Positions 1 through 7,778 of a stretch of 64,000 bases of DNA are shown here, in pieces (within the stretch, counting starts at the first letter, position 1; each line of letters opens with the position of its first letter). Made by a program: the position numbers and the translations under genes. Under the pieces are notes generated by a model. The model was not told where the DNA came from, did not search any database, and was given only the letters and a program-made list of their open reading frames with translations. The DNA is taken from NCBI RefSeq assembly GCF_001509485.1, contig NZ_LLZI01000090.1, positions 1 through 64,000 of the forward strand, read 5' to 3'. Origin of the DNA: Streptomyces sp. NRRL F-4489 (lineage in GTDB: Bacteria > Actinomycetota > Actinomycetes > Streptomycetales > Streptomycetaceae).

Positions 1-276
1 CCCGCCACTGCCCCGCCCAACCGGACCGAACCGGCCCGTCCCCTCCATCCACTCCATCCCGCAGCTCTGGCCGCCGCATCGCCGGTAACAGTCCTGCGCG
101 TCGGGGCGCGCAGCGGAGTGGCCAGGGCTGCGCGGAGGAGTTGTGTCGTCGCGTTCTGTGTCATGACTCATACTGTGCCGGTCGCCGGGCGCGACGGCCT
201 CAGGGATCTCCCTGAAGCTTTCCCGGATGCGACCCTGAGACGGTACGGGTCCGACGTTCGAAGGGAGATCAGGGTT

Positions 277-606
277 GTGTCCACACAAGGCCACCGCATC
301 GCAATCGAAGAAGGATCCGACCATGTCCGGGTGGTGGTGAACGGGCAGTTGCTCGCCGAGAGCCGGCGGCCCTTGCTGCTCTCCGAGACCGGCTATCCGG
401 TGCGGTACTACCTGCCGCCGGAGGACGTACGGACGGAACTCCTGAAACCCTCCGCGACGCACACCGTGTGCCCGTTCAAGGGCACCGCCTCCTACTGGTC
501 ACTCGAACAAGGCCCTGAGGACATCGCCTGGGCGTACCCCGAGCCGCATGCCCAGGTCGCGGCGATCAAGGACCATTTCTGCTTCTACGAGGTCGAGTTG
601 GGCTAG
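277..606 (+). CDS. DUF427 domain protein
   Basis: Small (109 aa) soluble protein of the DUF427 family, a compact beta-rich fold of unknown biochemical role. The family hallmarks visible are YYLPPEDVR in the middle and the HTVCPFKGTASYWSL block, then a C-terminal segment ending FYEVELG. The frame is open upstream to 118, but the GTG at 277 is preceded by AAGGGAG (261-267) at proper spacing and gives the normal family length, so I chose it. It stands alone, about 75 bp before the DUF309 gene on the same strand. The family assignment is by motif; no function is inferred. Confidence 0.82.
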   Translation: MSTQGHRIAIEEGSDHVRVVVNGQLLAESRRPLLLSETGYPVRYYLPPEDVRTELLKPSATHTVCPFKGTASYWSLEQGPEDIAWAYPEPHAQVAAIKDHFCFYEVELG

Positions 607-681
607 CGCGGTGGATCGAAGGCCGCGCCGCCGGAAGGGTCCGCCTCGCCCGGCCCCCTCCCCCCGGCGCACAATCGAGGA

Positions 682-1293
682 GTGAACGCACAGGAGGAGC
701 AGGAACAGCACGAGCAGCGCCAGCAGCCGGAACAGCAGGAGCAGGAGCGCCGGCCGCAAGCCCGTCGCCAGGAGGGCGGCGGCGATGCGGCGGCGCGACG
801 GCGGGACCGTGACGAGCGGGGCCGGGCGCGCAACGCGCGGCCGCGGGACGGGCTCGGCCGGCCGCTGCCCTACGGCGCGCCGGGAGTGGCCCGGCAGCCG
901 GAGGGGGTGTCGCGGACGCCGGACGCGTCGCTGGCGGAGGCGCAGCGGCTGCTGGACGCGGGGATGCCGTTCCACGCGCACGAGGTGCTGGAGGACGCCT
1001 GGAAGTCCGCTCCGGAGAATGAGCGGGAGCTGTGGCGGGGGCTGGCCCAGCTCGCGGTGGGGCTGACGCACGCGGCCCGCGGCAACGCGCCCGGCGGTGC
1101 GGCGCTGCTGTGCCGGGGTGCGGCGGCGATCGCCCCGTATGCCGCGGACCCGCCGCACGGCATCGATGTGGCGGGGCTGACGGCCTGGGCGGACGAACTG
1201 GCCGGCCGGCTGACCGGGTCCCCGGAAGGCCGCGAGCCGGCCCGCCCGGTGGCGGCGGCCGAAACGGCTCCCCGGCTCCGCGCCCGCCGATGA
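682..1293 (+). CDS. DUF309 domain protein
   Basis: 203-aa protein with a Q/E/R-rich, probably disordered first 55 residues, followed by the conserved actinobacterial block RNARPRDGLGRPLPYG and the DUF309 helical core (EAQRLLDAGMPFHAHEVLED, then LWRGLAQLAVGLTHAARGN). DUF309 proteins are small all-helical proteins of unknown function. The GTG start at 682 has GAGGA immediately before it. A CACAAT hexamer at 670-675 lies about 7 bp upstream, so the mRNA may be leaderless. The C-terminal ~35 residues are low-complexity. Function unknown; the family call is confident. Confidence 0.85.
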   Translation: MNAQEEQEQHEQRQQPEQQEQERRPQARRQEGGGDAAARRRDRDERGRARNARPRDGLGRPLPYGAPGVARQPEGVSRTPDASLAEAQRLLDAGMPFHAHEVLEDAWKSAPENERELWRGLAQLAVGLTHAARGNAPGGAALLCRGAAAIAPYAADPPHGIDVAGLTAWADELAGRLTGSPEGREPARPVAAAETAPRLRARR

Positions 1294-1385
1294 TCCGCGG
1301 GCGACCGTAAGCCGCGTACGCCCGTGACCCGCGCGCACCGGTCAGCCGCGAGCGGCGCTGCGTACGGGAGCGGCGGGCTTCAGCA

Positions 1386-2354
1386 TCAGGCCCCGGAGCG
1401 CACCGAGCGCATGGGCCGCCCCGCGCCGCCGACCGCCTCCCCCCGCCCCACATCGTTGAACCCCCAGTCAAGGAGCGCCCCGGCTTCCTTGTAGACGCCG
1501 TTGGCCTCACCCGACTGCGGGTTGAGGACGGTGGCGATGAGGGTGTGGCCGTTGCGGCGGGCGGCGGCGACGAGGGTGTTGCCGGCTTTGCTGGTGTAGC
1601 CGTTCTTGACGCCGATGATGCCGGGGTAGCGGGGCAGGCCGTGGGAGCCGACGAGCATCCGGTTGGTGTTCTCGATCTGTACGGTGGCGCCGCCGGCGGC
1701 CGGGAAGGCGGCGCGCGGGGTGGCGCAGTAGCGGGCGAAGTCGGCGTTGGTGAGGCCGGCGCGGGCGAAGACGGTCAGGTCGAAGGCGGAGGAGACCTGG
1801 CCGGGGGCGTCGTAGCCGTCCGGGGATTTGACGGTGGTGTCGCGGGCGCCGAGTCGGCGGGCGGTCTGCTGCATCTCCCGGGCGGTGGCCGACCAGCCGC
1901 CGTTCATGGAGGCCAGGACGTGGACGGCATCGTTGCCGGAGCGCAGGAAGACGCCGCGCCACAGGTCGGCGACGGTGTAGCGGCGGCCCTGGCGGACGCC
2001 GACGACGCTGCTGCCGGGGCCGAGGCCGGCGAGGTCGGCGGCGCTGACCTGGCGGACGTGTCCGGCGGGGAACTTGGGCAGGACGGTGACGGCGAAGAGG
2101 GTTTTGAGGGTGCTGGCGGGGGCGAGTCTGCGGTGCGGGTTGTGCGAGGCCAGGACTTTGCCGGTGTCGGCGTCGGCGACCATCCAGGCCAGCGCGGACA
2201 GGCCGCCTGGCAGCCGGTGGGCGGCCGCGGCGGGTTGACGGGCCGTCGGGGCGGCCGGACGGGCGCCGGCCGGTATGGAGGTGAGGGACAGGCCGGTGGC
2301 GGCGATCAGGGCCAGCGCCCCGGCCTTCTTGGACACAAGCGCGTCGATTGCCAT
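1386..2354 (-). CDS. D-alanyl-D-alanine carboxypeptidase (S11 family)
   Basis: 322-aa secreted penicillin-binding-type carboxypeptidase that would trim the terminal D-Ala of peptidoglycan stem peptides outside the membrane. The N-terminus has a Lys-rich start and a hydrophobic signal segment (about residues 12-30) ending in Ala-rich sequence. Active-site motifs in order are SxxK as STLK, SxN as SGN, and the third motif as KNG in VKNGYTSKAG instead of the usual KTG. There is no second hydrophobic C-terminal anchor, so it is probably released or wall-associated. No clear ribosome-binding site precedes ATG 2354; CATAGC lies just upstream and translation may be leaderless. Its upstream region holds five 19-bp tandem repeats. 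Confidence 0.9.
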   Translation of the reverse strand: MAIDALVSKKAGALALIAATGLSLTSIPAGARPAAPTARQPAAAAHRLPGGLSALAWMVADADTGKVLASHNPHRRLAPASTLKTLFAVTVLPKFPAGHVRQVSAADLAGLGPGSSVVGVRQGRRYTVADLWRGVFLRSGNDAVHVLASMNGGWSATAREMQQTARRLGARDTTVKSPDGYDAPGQVSSAFDLTVFARAGLTNADFARYCATPRAAFPAAGGATVQIENTNRMLVGSHGLPRYPGIIGVKNGYTSKAGNTLVAAARRNGHTLIATVLNPQSGEANGVYKEAGALLDWGFNDVGRGEAVGGAGRPMRSVRSGA

Positions 2355-2454
2355 GGGGTCACGCTATGGAGGGCGGGCCGGGTGCGCAGCGCGGTTGCGC
2401 CGGACGGACCACGGAAGGGGGAACGGCCCCGGCGTGTCGGGGGTGCCGGTGCGC

Positions 2455-2549
2455 AGCCGCAAAGAACGACCGCAGTCGCAAAGAAGGACCGCGGTCACAA
2501 AGAAGGACCGCGATCACAAAGGACGACCCCAGTCGCAAAGAAAGACCCG
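2455..2549. repeat. Five tandem 19-bp repeats
   Basis: Units start at 2455, 2474, 2493, 2512 and 2531. The consensus is close to agtcgcaaagaaggaccgc, with one to five differences per unit. The array lies between the P450 stop and the carboxypeptidase start, on the upstream side of the latter. The last unit contains the A-run that becomes the T-tract of the P450 terminator on the minus strand. Confidence 0.9.
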
Positions 2550-2583
2550 CCCGGTGCGACGGGGGATGCACACCGGGCGGGTC
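2544..2583 (-). terminator. Rho-independent terminator of the P450 gene
   Basis: Perfect 13-bp stem gacccgcccggtg (2544-2556) and caccgggcgggtc (2571-2583) with a 14-nt loop. Read on the minus strand it is followed by tttcttt, a genuine T-tract that is unusual in this GC-rich genome. It sits 60 bp after the P450 stop. Confidence 0.85.
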
Positions 2584-2643
2584 ACAGGACTTTTCTACCG
2601 CATGGCTCAACGGTTACGCATCAAAAACTTGTACGTCTGCGGA

Positions 2644-3909
2644 TTACCAGGCCACGGGCAGCGAAATCAGGCCACGTGCCCGGATGGTCCGGCGGTGTCG
2701 TACTTCGTCCCGGGGGATGTCGAGGCGCAGTCCGGGAAAGCGGCTGATCAGGGCGGAGATGGCGATCTCCGCCTCCATACGGGCCAGCGGCGCGCCGAGG
2801 CAGTAGTGGATGCCGTGCCCCAGGGCGAGGTGGCCGGAGAGGCCGCGGGCCGGGTCGAAGCGGTCGGGGTCGGGGAAGCGGTCCGGGTCGCGGTTGGCGG
2901 ACGCGAGGGAGAGCAGCACGCTCTCGCCGGCGGGGATGCGGACGCCGCCGATCTCGATGTCCTCGACGGGGAAGCGGCGGATGGCCAGGGGGGCGGGTCC
3001 GTCGTAGCGGAGGAACTCCTCGACGACGGCCGGTAGTTCGGCTGGATTTTGGCGCAACGCGGCGAGGTGTTCGGGGTTGTCGAGGAGCGTGAGGACGGCG
3101 TTGCCGATGAGCTGGACGGTGTTCTCGTGGCCAGCGAGGAGGATGAGGAAGGCGAGGGAGGTCAGTTCGTCCTCGCTGAGCCGGTCGCCGGCCGCTCCGC
3201 CGGTGCCGCCCGCGTCCTCGGCGCCGCCCGTGTCGTCGCGGACCGCGATGAGGTCGGAGAGCAGGTCGTCGCCCGGTTCGGCGCGCTTGACCGCGATCAG
3301 CCGGGTGTAGAACTCCAGCATGGCGCCGACCGCTTCCTTCATCGCCTGCGGCCGGGCCGGATCGGGTGTGATCAGCGCGTCGGACCAGGCGAGGAAGTCC
3401 CGCCGGTCCTCCTGGGGGACGCCGAGGAGGTCGCAGATGACGGTGATCGGCAGCGGTCCGGCGTAGTCGCGGACGAGTTCGGCGCGGCCCCGGTCGGCCA
3501 TCGCGTCGAGCAGCTCGTCGGCGATCCGGCGGACGGGCGCGCGGAGCGCCTCGACGCGGCCCGGGGTGAACGCCTTGACGACCAGGCGGCGGATCCGGGT
3601 GTGGTCCGGCGGGTCCATGTTCATGAGGTTGGCGTCCAGGGCGGGCGGCAGGGAGAAGCCGCGGTAGTTGCCGGGGGTGGCGTTCCGTTTGTCCAGCGAG
3701 AGCCGGGGGTCGGCCAGGGCGGCGCGGACGTCGTCGTAGCGGGTGACGAGCCAGGCGGGCTGCCCGTCGGTGCCGGTGATGCGGTGGACGGGCCCGGCCT
3801 CGCGGAGCGCCGCACAGGCGGCGTACAGGTCGTCCAGGAGGGGCGTGGTGTCGATCGGGGTGGTGTCGACGGGGGTGGTGTCGGGGCCGGTCTCGGCGGT
3901 GTTCTGCAT
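2644..3909 (-). CDS. Cytochrome P450
   Basis: 421-aa soluble bacterial class I P450, a heme monooxygenase needing ferredoxin and reductase partners that are not encoded nearby. Visible motifs are the C-helix region (NMDPPDHTRIRRLV), the I-helix oxygen-activation motif AGHENT, the K-helix ExxR within EEFLRYDGP...IRR, and the heme-cysteine loop GHGIHYCLGAPLAR. The threonine-rich N-terminal repeat (TTPVDTTPIDTTP) is low-complexity. TAGAGT lies 9 bp before ATG 3909, suggesting a leaderless transcript. The gene follows the XRE / metalloprotease / membrane-protein set by 167 bp across a hairpin. The substrate cannot be told from sequence; CYP105/107-like by general appearance. Confidence 0.93.
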   Translation of the reverse strand: MQNTAETGPDTTPVDTTPIDTTPLLDDLYAACAALREAGPVHRITGTDGQPAWLVTRYDDVRAALADPRLSLDKRNATPGNYRGFSLPPALDANLMNMDPPDHTRIRRLVVKAFTPGRVEALRAPVRRIADELLDAMADRGRAELVRDYAGPLPITVICDLLGVPQEDRRDFLAWSDALITPDPARPQAMKEAVGAMLEFYTRLIAVKRAEPGDDLLSDLIAVRDDTGGAEDAGGTGGAAGDRLSEDELTSLAFLILLAGHENTVQLIGNAVLTLLDNPEHLAALRQNPAELPAVVEEFLRYDGPAPLAIRRFPVEDIEIGGVRIPAGESVLLSLASANRDPDRFPDPDRFDPARGLSGHLALGHGIHYCLGAPLARMEAEIAISALISRFPGLRLDIPRDEVRHRRTIRARGLISLPVAW

Positions 3910-3990
3910 GGCGTCCGACTCTAGGGCCTGTCACCGGAACTCCCGCCGGGAGGCGGCCGGATGCGTGCGGTGCCCCGGCCCGGGGCGCCG

Positions 3991-4018
3991 GGCGGCACCG
4001 GCCGGGGCCGGTGCCGCC
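3991..4018 (-). terminator. GC-rich hairpin after the MAB_1171c-like gene
   Basis: Perfect inverted repeat ggcggcaccggcc (3991-4003) / ggccggtgccgcc (4006-4018) located 60 bp past the stop of the upstream minus-strand gene and before the P450. There is no T-tract, as is common for Streptomyces terminators. Confidence 0.6.
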
Positions 4019-4076
4019 GTGCGCGGCGCGGGAGGCCCGGACCCCCGTACCGGGCCACCCCGTCTGTGCGTCGCGG

Positions 4077-5297
4077 TCAGCCGCGAGGTGTGGCGCTGCG
4101 CTGGCGCAACTCGGTGAGCACGGTCTCGATCAGCGGTGAGTGGTAGACGTCGGCGACCAGCGCCAAGTGCTCGTATTCCGCGGCGAGTCCGGCGCCGTCG
4201 CGGCCCTCGGTGACCACCACGCTGTCGGCGCCGTGTACGGGGACGTGGCCGACCGCGCGGTTCTCCAGGCCGCGCCGGAGGGCGGCGGCCTCGGCGACGG
4301 CGGCGAGCTGGCGGTCGTCGAGGGAGACCGCGCGGGCCCGTTCGCGGACGATGTCGATGGCGTCGGACTCGACGTGGCGGCGGATGCCGCGCTGGACGTC
4401 GCGGATTTCGGCCATCTGGCGGTTGGCGCGCCATTCGAGGTCGGCGAACGGCCAGTGGCCCGTCCACCGGGAGCCGTCCATGGTGACTTCGGGGTTCTGC
4501 GCGGTGACGGTCCGCCAGAGGGGCGTGAGGCGGCGCAGTCGGCGCCAGGCGGCGACGCGCGGCCCGGCGGCGGGGAGGGAGAAGCCGGTGAGGACGAGGA
4601 GCGCGGCGACCGAGGCGCTGAGCGGGGCGACGCCGTTGGACAGCCACAGGGCCGGGTGGCCGGCCCACGACAGGGCGAAGCCGATGACCTTGCAGGCGCA
4701 GTAGACCAGGCCGAGCCAGCAGCCGGCGGCCAGTACCCGCAGGCCGCGGGCCAGCCAGGTGCTGCCGAGCCGGCGCGCGTAACGGGGGCAGAGGGTGCCC
4801 AGGCCCGCCAGGCTGGCGCCGAAGATGGCCAGATACAGCACCAGGAAGAGCATGACCCCGGGTGCGTCGGTGTAGGCGGTGCTGAAGTCGCGGGGGTGCT
4901 CGACGGCGTCCGGGCGGCCGACCGCGAAGCCGGTGACGGCCACCGCCCAGAGAGCCGCGACCGCTCCGACGGCGGCCCGGGCGCGCCGGCGGGCCCGGGC
5001 GCGGGCGGCCTCGCCCTCGCCGGCGGTCCAGCGGAGCAGGAGGACCAGCGCGCCGGCGGCGAAGACCACGACGGAGGAGTACAGGAAGACCATGGCGAGG
5101 TTGGCGACGCCCACCAGCCGGTCGAAGCCGCGGTAGAGGCTGGGCGCGGAGAAGAGGAAGACCGTCGCCACGCCGCCGGTCATCACGCAGGCGAGCCCGA
5201 GGTCGGTGTTGCGGCGGTCCCGGAACCACGCGACCGCCTTGTACGCCACGAGCGCCCAGGCGGCGGCCCCGAAGCAGAGGTAGACGAGGTCAAACAC
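4077..5297 (-). CDS. MAB_1171c-type membrane protein (DUF6545-like)
   Basis: 406-aa integral membrane protein with about seven N-terminal transmembrane helices (residues 1 to ~240: starting LVYLCFGAAAWALVAY, ending ASVAALLVLTGFSL) and a ~165-residue cytoplasmic C-terminal domain (LTPLWRTVTAQNPEV onward). The layout matches the family called MAB_1171c-type putative transporter; no transport substrate is known. Its ATG at 5297 overlaps the end of the metalloprotease gene by 8 bp, so the two are translationally coupled. Association with an XRE regulator and an ImmA/IrrE-type peptidase suggests a sensing or regulated module. Family call is from remembered sequence character; function is unknown. 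Confidence 0.75.
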   Translation of the reverse strand: MFDLVYLCFGAAAWALVAYKAVAWFRDRRNTDLGLACVMTGGVATVFLFSAPSLYRGFDRLVGVANLAMVFLYSSVVVFAAGALVLLLRWTAGEGEAARARARRRARAAVGAVAALWAVAVTGFAVGRPDAVEHPRDFSTAYTDAPGVMLFLVLYLAIFGASLAGLGTLCPRYARRLGSTWLARGLRVLAAGCWLGLVYCACKVIGFALSWAGHPALWLSNGVAPLSASVAALLVLTGFSLPAAGPRVAAWRRLRRLTPLWRTVTAQNPEVTMDGSRWTGHWPFADLEWRANRQMAEIRDVQRGIRRHVESDAIDIVRERARAVSLDDRQLAAVAEAAALRRGLENRAVGHVPVHGADSVVVTEGRDGAGLAAEYEHLALVADVYHSPLIETVLTELRQRSATPRG

Positions 5298-5961
5298 CGG
5301 CGCCTCCGGACGGTCCGGCCGCCTCCTGCTGGCGGCGGATGTGCTGGAGCGCGGGGCCGAGTGCGGCGGCGACCTCGGCGGCCGGGCCGTCCAGCGGGAG
5401 TTCCGGTTCGACCGCCATGGGGACGACGTGCTCCATCAGGAGCGTGCCGAGTACTTCCGTTTCCCGCTCGGCGAGGTTGTCGTAGCCGTGGTGGCGGGCG
5501 AATCCCATGGTCAGGCCCATCCGCCGCATCGCGGTGGCGACGTCGACGGACGGCGTCCACATCCGCAGGGCGTCCTCGGTGACGGCGGGGTCCTGGGCGT
5601 GGCCGAGGAGGAGGTGGCTGAGTTCGTGGAGCACGATGTGGGTCTGGTGCCAGGGGGAGGTCTTGAGTTCGTAGAAGACCCAGTAGCCGTCGTCGGTGGT
5701 GGCGGTCATGCCGGAGACGACGCCGCCCAGGCTCATCGGCACCAGGTGGACGGGCCGTTCGACCCGTGCCGCGACGAGGTCGCAGACCCCGCGCAGATCG
5801 GTCGAGGCGGGCAGCCGCAGCTCCTTGATGAGCTGCTTGCACCGCCTGCGCATCTGCCCCACTCGCATGCTCGTCCCGTCCTCGTGTCCGGCCCGCCGCC
5901 AGGTAGTGAAGATCCGGTCGCGCTCAGCGGTCCGTACCGGGCCGTTCGCCACGCCGGTCAC
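5290..5961 (-). CDS. ImmA/IrrE-type zinc metallopeptidase
   Basis: 223-aa soluble protein with the zincin motif HELSHLLLGH (HExxH plus a downstream His) and a later ERETEVLG segment that may give the third zinc ligand. Such proteins cleave HTH repressors (ImmA, IrrE/PprI) or act as toxin-like partners of XRE proteins. GTG 5961 overlaps the XRE gene by 38 bp and has GGAGCAGGGGG just before it. An alternative ATG at 5868, starting MRVGQMRRR, has GAGGACGGGA upstream and would give 192 aa. The gene order XRE - metallopeptidase - membrane protein is overlapping throughout, so one transcript is likely. The cleaved partner, probably the XRE protein, is inference. Confidence 0.8.
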   Translation of the reverse strand: MTGVANGPVRTAERDRIFTTWRRAGHEDGTSMRVGQMRRRCKQLIKELRLPASTDLRGVCDLVAARVERPVHLVPMSLGGVVSGMTATTDDGYWVFYELKTSPWHQTHIVLHELSHLLLGHAQDPAVTEDALRMWTPSVDVATAMRRMGLTMGFARHHGYDNLAERETEVLGTLLMEHVVPMAVEPELPLDGPAAEVAAALGPALQHIRRQQEAAGPSGGAGV

Positions 5962-6430
5962 CCCCCTGCTCCGGCGGACCGTCCGGCAGGTTCATCTGCC
6001 GGCGGAACTGGGAGATGATCGTCGTCAGGCTGTCCTGTACTTCCGGAGGCAGCCCGACCGAGCGCAGGGCGATGGCGCGCACCCGCTGGTCCCGCATGGC
6101 GGCGAGGAACCGGACCTCCTCCTCCACCCGCGCGGCCTGCGGCTGGGAGAGGTCACCCAGGAGATACCCGACCGGGACGGCGAAGAACTTCGCCAGTGCG
6201 CGCAGGATCTCCGGACTCGGGTTCGTCCGCCGTCCGTTGCGCAGCATGGACAGGTACTGCTCGGTGACCTTCACCCCGCCGTACTCCGCGGCCCCGTGGC
6301 TGATCTCCTCGGCCACATGGGCGTTGGTGTACGGGGCGCCGGGCGGATGCATGTGCGCGAAAAGGTGGTTGAGCCGTTCCGCGAGCACGCTGCCCTCCCC
6401 CTTGGGCCGGCCGTCGCCCCCCACTGCCAT
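5924..6430 (-). CDS. XRE-family helix-turn-helix regulator
   Basis: 168-aa DNA-binding protein. Residues ~15-95 form a Cro/CI-type HTH (LAERLNHLFAH, then VKVTEQYLSMLRNGRRTNPS as the recognition region and FAVPVGYLLGD). The C-terminal ~70 residues (EEEVRFLAAMRDQRVRAIALRSVGL) are a helical domain followed by a polar tail. It resembles the EspR/SCO-type actinobacterial regulators that accompany ImmA/IrrE proteins. It is first in a three-gene overlapping set and presumably autoregulates it; the promoter lies in the 6431-6750 gap. Confidence 0.82.
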   Translation of the reverse strand: MAVGGDGRPKGEGSVLAERLNHLFAHMHPPGAPYTNAHVAEEISHGAAEYGGVKVTEQYLSMLRNGRRTNPSPEILRALAKFFAVPVGYLLGDLSQPQAARVEEEVRFLAAMRDQRVRAIALRSVGLPPEVQDSLTTIISQFRRQMNLPDGPPEQGGDRRGERPGTDR

Positions 6431-6750
6431 TCCCCCGTTCGTCGAGCCGGCCCCAACGAGCAGTTAAGGCCGCCTGAAGCCACGCCCCCATCCTGTCACG
6501 CCGGGAACGCGCCGCACCAGTCCACATACGGACAGTGAGGAACCCCGAACTTAACCGGTGGTTGAGTGACCACGCAACAACAGTGCGTTGACCAGCGGCT
6601 TCGGAGGAGCCGGGGAGGGCGCGGAGAGATCCGCCGCGGCGCGCGAGAGCACGGACCGGCGCGGGCGAACGAACAGGCGCGGAAGGGCACGCGGGGCGGC
6701 GCGAAAGCGGGAAGGCACGGGATCGGCCGGGCCGGCGGAAACACGGAAAA
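6431..6750. other. Gap between XRE gene and tRNA-Pro terminator
   Basis: No credible gene; the open frames here lack Streptomyces codon bias. It should hold the promoter of the XRE operon (minus strand). A short inverted repeat gtggt / accac with a 6-nt spacer sits near 6556-6571. I cannot assign a -10/-35 pair with confidence. Confidence 0.5.
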
Positions 6751-6778
6751 GGCCGTGTCGGTCATCTCCGACACGGCC
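6751..6778 (-). terminator. tRNA-Pro terminator
   Basis: Perfect 11-bp stem ggccgtgtcgg (6751-6761) / ccgacacggcc (6768-6778) with a 6-nt loop. On the minus strand it is followed by TTTT (complement of 6747-6750). It ends the tRNA-Pro transcript 20 bp downstream of the tRNA. Confidence 0.85.
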
Positions 6779-6797
6779 TCCGACTCGCCTTCGCAAG

Positions 6798-6871
<74 letters not shown>

Positions 6872-6982
6872 TTGCCCGATGCTGCGGGGAATTCCCCGGG
6901 CGTTCGTGCACGGAAACGATACCGCATGTCAGAGGGTGCGCGACGCCATTTCCTGGCGGGGGCGGGCCGGGGCGGGCGACGG

Positions 6983-7013
6983 TTGACCTCAAGGGAGCTT
7001 GAGGTTGCAAGGT
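6983..7013 (+). promoter_or_regulatory. SoxR-box promoter, probably leaderless
   Basis: The -35 TTGACC (6983-6988) and -10-like CAAGGT (7008-7013) are 19 bp apart, the over-long spacing typical of MerR-family promoters. Between them is the palindrome cctcaag-ggag-cttgagg (6987-7004); all 14 arm bases equal the SoxR consensus CCTCAAGTTAACTTGAGG. The predicted transcription start falls at or next to ATG 7021. Confidence 0.75.
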
Positions 7014-7020
7014 CTGCGGT

Positions 7021-7722
7021 ATGACGCACACAGCGACGGACGACCGGTTCGCGGAACTGCCCCGGCTGATGGGGCTGATGACCGGCGACGAGAAGCACGG
7101 GCCGGCGGCCACCTCCACCCTCGACGCCCTCTGGGTCCTCTACGACCGGGTGCTGCGGGTCTCCCCCGCCACCGCCGGCGACCCCGGCCGGGACCTGTTC
7201 CTGCTCTCCAAGGGGCACGGCCCGATGGCCTACTACGCGGTGCTGGCCGCCAAGGGCTTCTTCCCCGCCGGCTGGCTGAACGGCTTCGGCGCGTACGACT
7301 CGCCGCTGGGCCACCATCCGGACCGGACCCTGGTCCCCGGCGTCGAGATCGGCAGCGGTTCACTCGGGCACGGGCTGCCGCTGGCCGTGGGCACCGCGCT
7401 GGGCCTGCGCGCCCAGGGGCGTACCGACGCGGCCGTCTGGGTGCTGATCGGCGACGCGGAACTGGACGAGGGCAGCAACCACGAGGCGCTCGCGTACGCC
7501 GGCGCGGCCGGACTGGACCGGCTGCACACCGTCGTCATCGACAACTCCTCGGCCACCCACGGCTGGCGCGGCGGGATCGCCTCCCGCTTCGAGGCCGCCG
7601 GCTGGTCCGCGGCGACCGTGGACGGCCGCGACCACGCGGCGCTGTACGAGGCGTACCGCGCCCCGCATCCGGGGCGGCCGCACGCGGTGGTGGCCCGGGT
7701 CGAGCCGAAGGACGCGGGATGA
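7021..7722 (+). CDS. Transketolase N-terminal (TPP-binding) subunit
   Basis: 233-aa half-transketolase carrying the pyrophosphate/Mg end of the thiamine diphosphate site. Visible are LSKGHGPMAYY, GSLGHGLPLAVG, and the metal-binding GDA...N motif (IGDAELDEGSNHE, then IDNSS). Together with the next gene it would form one active enzyme moving two-carbon ketol units in pentose-phosphate-type sugar metabolism. The actual sugar is unknown, and split transketolases often serve dedicated catabolic routes. No ribosome-binding site precedes ATG 7021 and the promoter ends right at it, so translation is probably leaderless. The SoxR-type box implies induction by redox-active compounds. Confidence 0.9.
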   Translation: MTHTATDDRFAELPRLMGLMTGDEKHGPAATSTLDALWVLYDRVLRVSPATAGDPGRDLFLLSKGHGPMAYYAVLAAKGFFPAGWLNGFGAYDSPLGHHPDRTLVPGVEIGSGSLGHGLPLAVGTALGLRAQGRTDAAVWVLIGDAELDEGSNHEALAYAGAAGLDRLHTVVIDNSSATHGWRGGIASRFEAAGWSAATVDGRDHAALYEAYRAPHPGRPHAVVARVEPKDAG

Positions 7723-7778
7723 GCGCGGCCCGGTTTCCGGAGTAACCCGACAAGAGACGACCTGAGAGGAATGCGGGG

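Noticed and set aside
2455..2549. Possible CRISPR array
   Set aside because: The units are contiguous without spacers and there are no cas genes.
5240..5300. Possible frameshift between metallopeptidase and membrane protein
   Set aside because: The 8-bp overlap is a normal coupled arrangement; both proteins look complete.
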